A DNA stretch of 7,202 bases. Source: Paraprevotella sp. (lineage in GTDB: Bacteria > Bacteroidota > Bacteroidia > Bacteroidales > Bacteroidaceae). The stretch lies in the NCBI GenBank assembly GCA_017425765.1, contig JAFOXE010000088.1:1-7202 (forward strand), in the 5' to 3' direction. Below the pieces are notes generated by a model, which saw nothing but the letters and a program-made list of their open reading frames with translations, ran no database searches and had not been told where the DNA came from. Positions 7,074 to 7,202 of this stretch are shown one piece after another; position 1 is the stretch's first letter, and each line of letters opens with the position of its first letter. The translations under genes and the position numbers were made by a program.

Positions 7074-7111
7074 AAAAAAGATGTGCATCTGGTAGGTTAC
7101 CAGATGCACAT
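7074..7111 (-). terminator. Intrinsic terminator for a leftward gene beyond the right edge
   Basis: ATGTGCATCTGGTA (7081-7094) and its exact reverse complement (7098-7111) form a 14-bp stem with a three-base loop. On the minus strand the stem is followed by one C and then six T (plus-strand A tract 7074-7079), which is the classic intrinsic terminator layout. A minus-strand gene should therefore end to the right. One minus-strand frame from the window edge ends at a TAG (7171-7173) after about nine codons (ending Ile-Arg-Ala-Arg-Gln), which could be its C-terminus. That is too short to call. The rest of 6990-7202 shows no supported gene. Confidence 0.75.
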
Positions 7112-7202
7112 ATCGTTTCATCAAGATGCTCGTCTAATGCACCATCACATGTACGTGTTTTTTCAATCTCCTATTGACGTGCTCTTATATTTTCCTCAAC
7201 AG

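Noticed and set aside
7137..7202. Plus-strand ATG frame open to the window end (starting Met-His-His-His-Met)
   Set aside because: It is only 22 codons with no recognisable sequence, and the minus-strand terminator at 7074-7111 indicates a gene on the opposite strand here.

Overview
The window reads as ordinary chromosomal DNA of a Bacteroidales bacterium, most likely from the Prevotellaceae/Bacteroidaceae neighbourhood. The grounds are a Bacteroidales-style valyl-tRNA synthetase N-terminus (MELASKYNP), an ECF sigma factor followed by a short anti-sigma-like protein with the FxVPxGYF signature, A/T-rich leaders with little Shine-Dalgarno character, promoter-like TAnnTTTG boxes, and what looks like a type IX secretion (T9SS) C-terminal sorting tail at the left edge. 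The species cannot be named from this sequence.

Layout. Positions 1-80 are the last codons of an upstream plus-strand gene. Six bases later starts a probable lipid-anchored L,D-transpeptidase of the YcbB type (87-1625). It is followed by an ECF sigma factor (1658-2215), a single-span anti-sigma-like protein whose N-terminus is broken by a one-base frame change (2258-2660), and a secreted Spy/CpxP-like 'sensor of ECF sigma factor' protein (2680-3144). All gaps are 6-42 bases, so these genes may form one transcript, ended by a hairpin terminator at 3164-3204. On the minus strand lies mazG (3226-4029), which is divergent from valS (4163-6913). The 133-base spacer between them carries a TAAATTTG box facing each gene. 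After valS, the 289-base stretch to the window end holds a perfect 20-bp hairpin (6944-6989) and a minus-strand intrinsic terminator (7074-7111). The second implies a leftward gene just beyond the right edge. No convincing gene is seen in this stretch.

How the genes fit together. Sigma factor, membrane anti-sigma and small periplasmic partner form a compact envelope-signalling module. Its position directly behind a cell-wall cross-linking enzyme suggests peptidoglycan or envelope stress as input or output. This recalls the E. coli Cpx system, where the L,D-transpeptidase LdtD and the CpxP/Spy proteins belong to the same response, but the link here is inference from gene order. MazG (NTP clean-up) and ValS are housekeeping genes. 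No mobile element, CRISPR array, tRNA or rRNA was seen. The point most worth checking is the frame break at the start of the anti-sigma gene.
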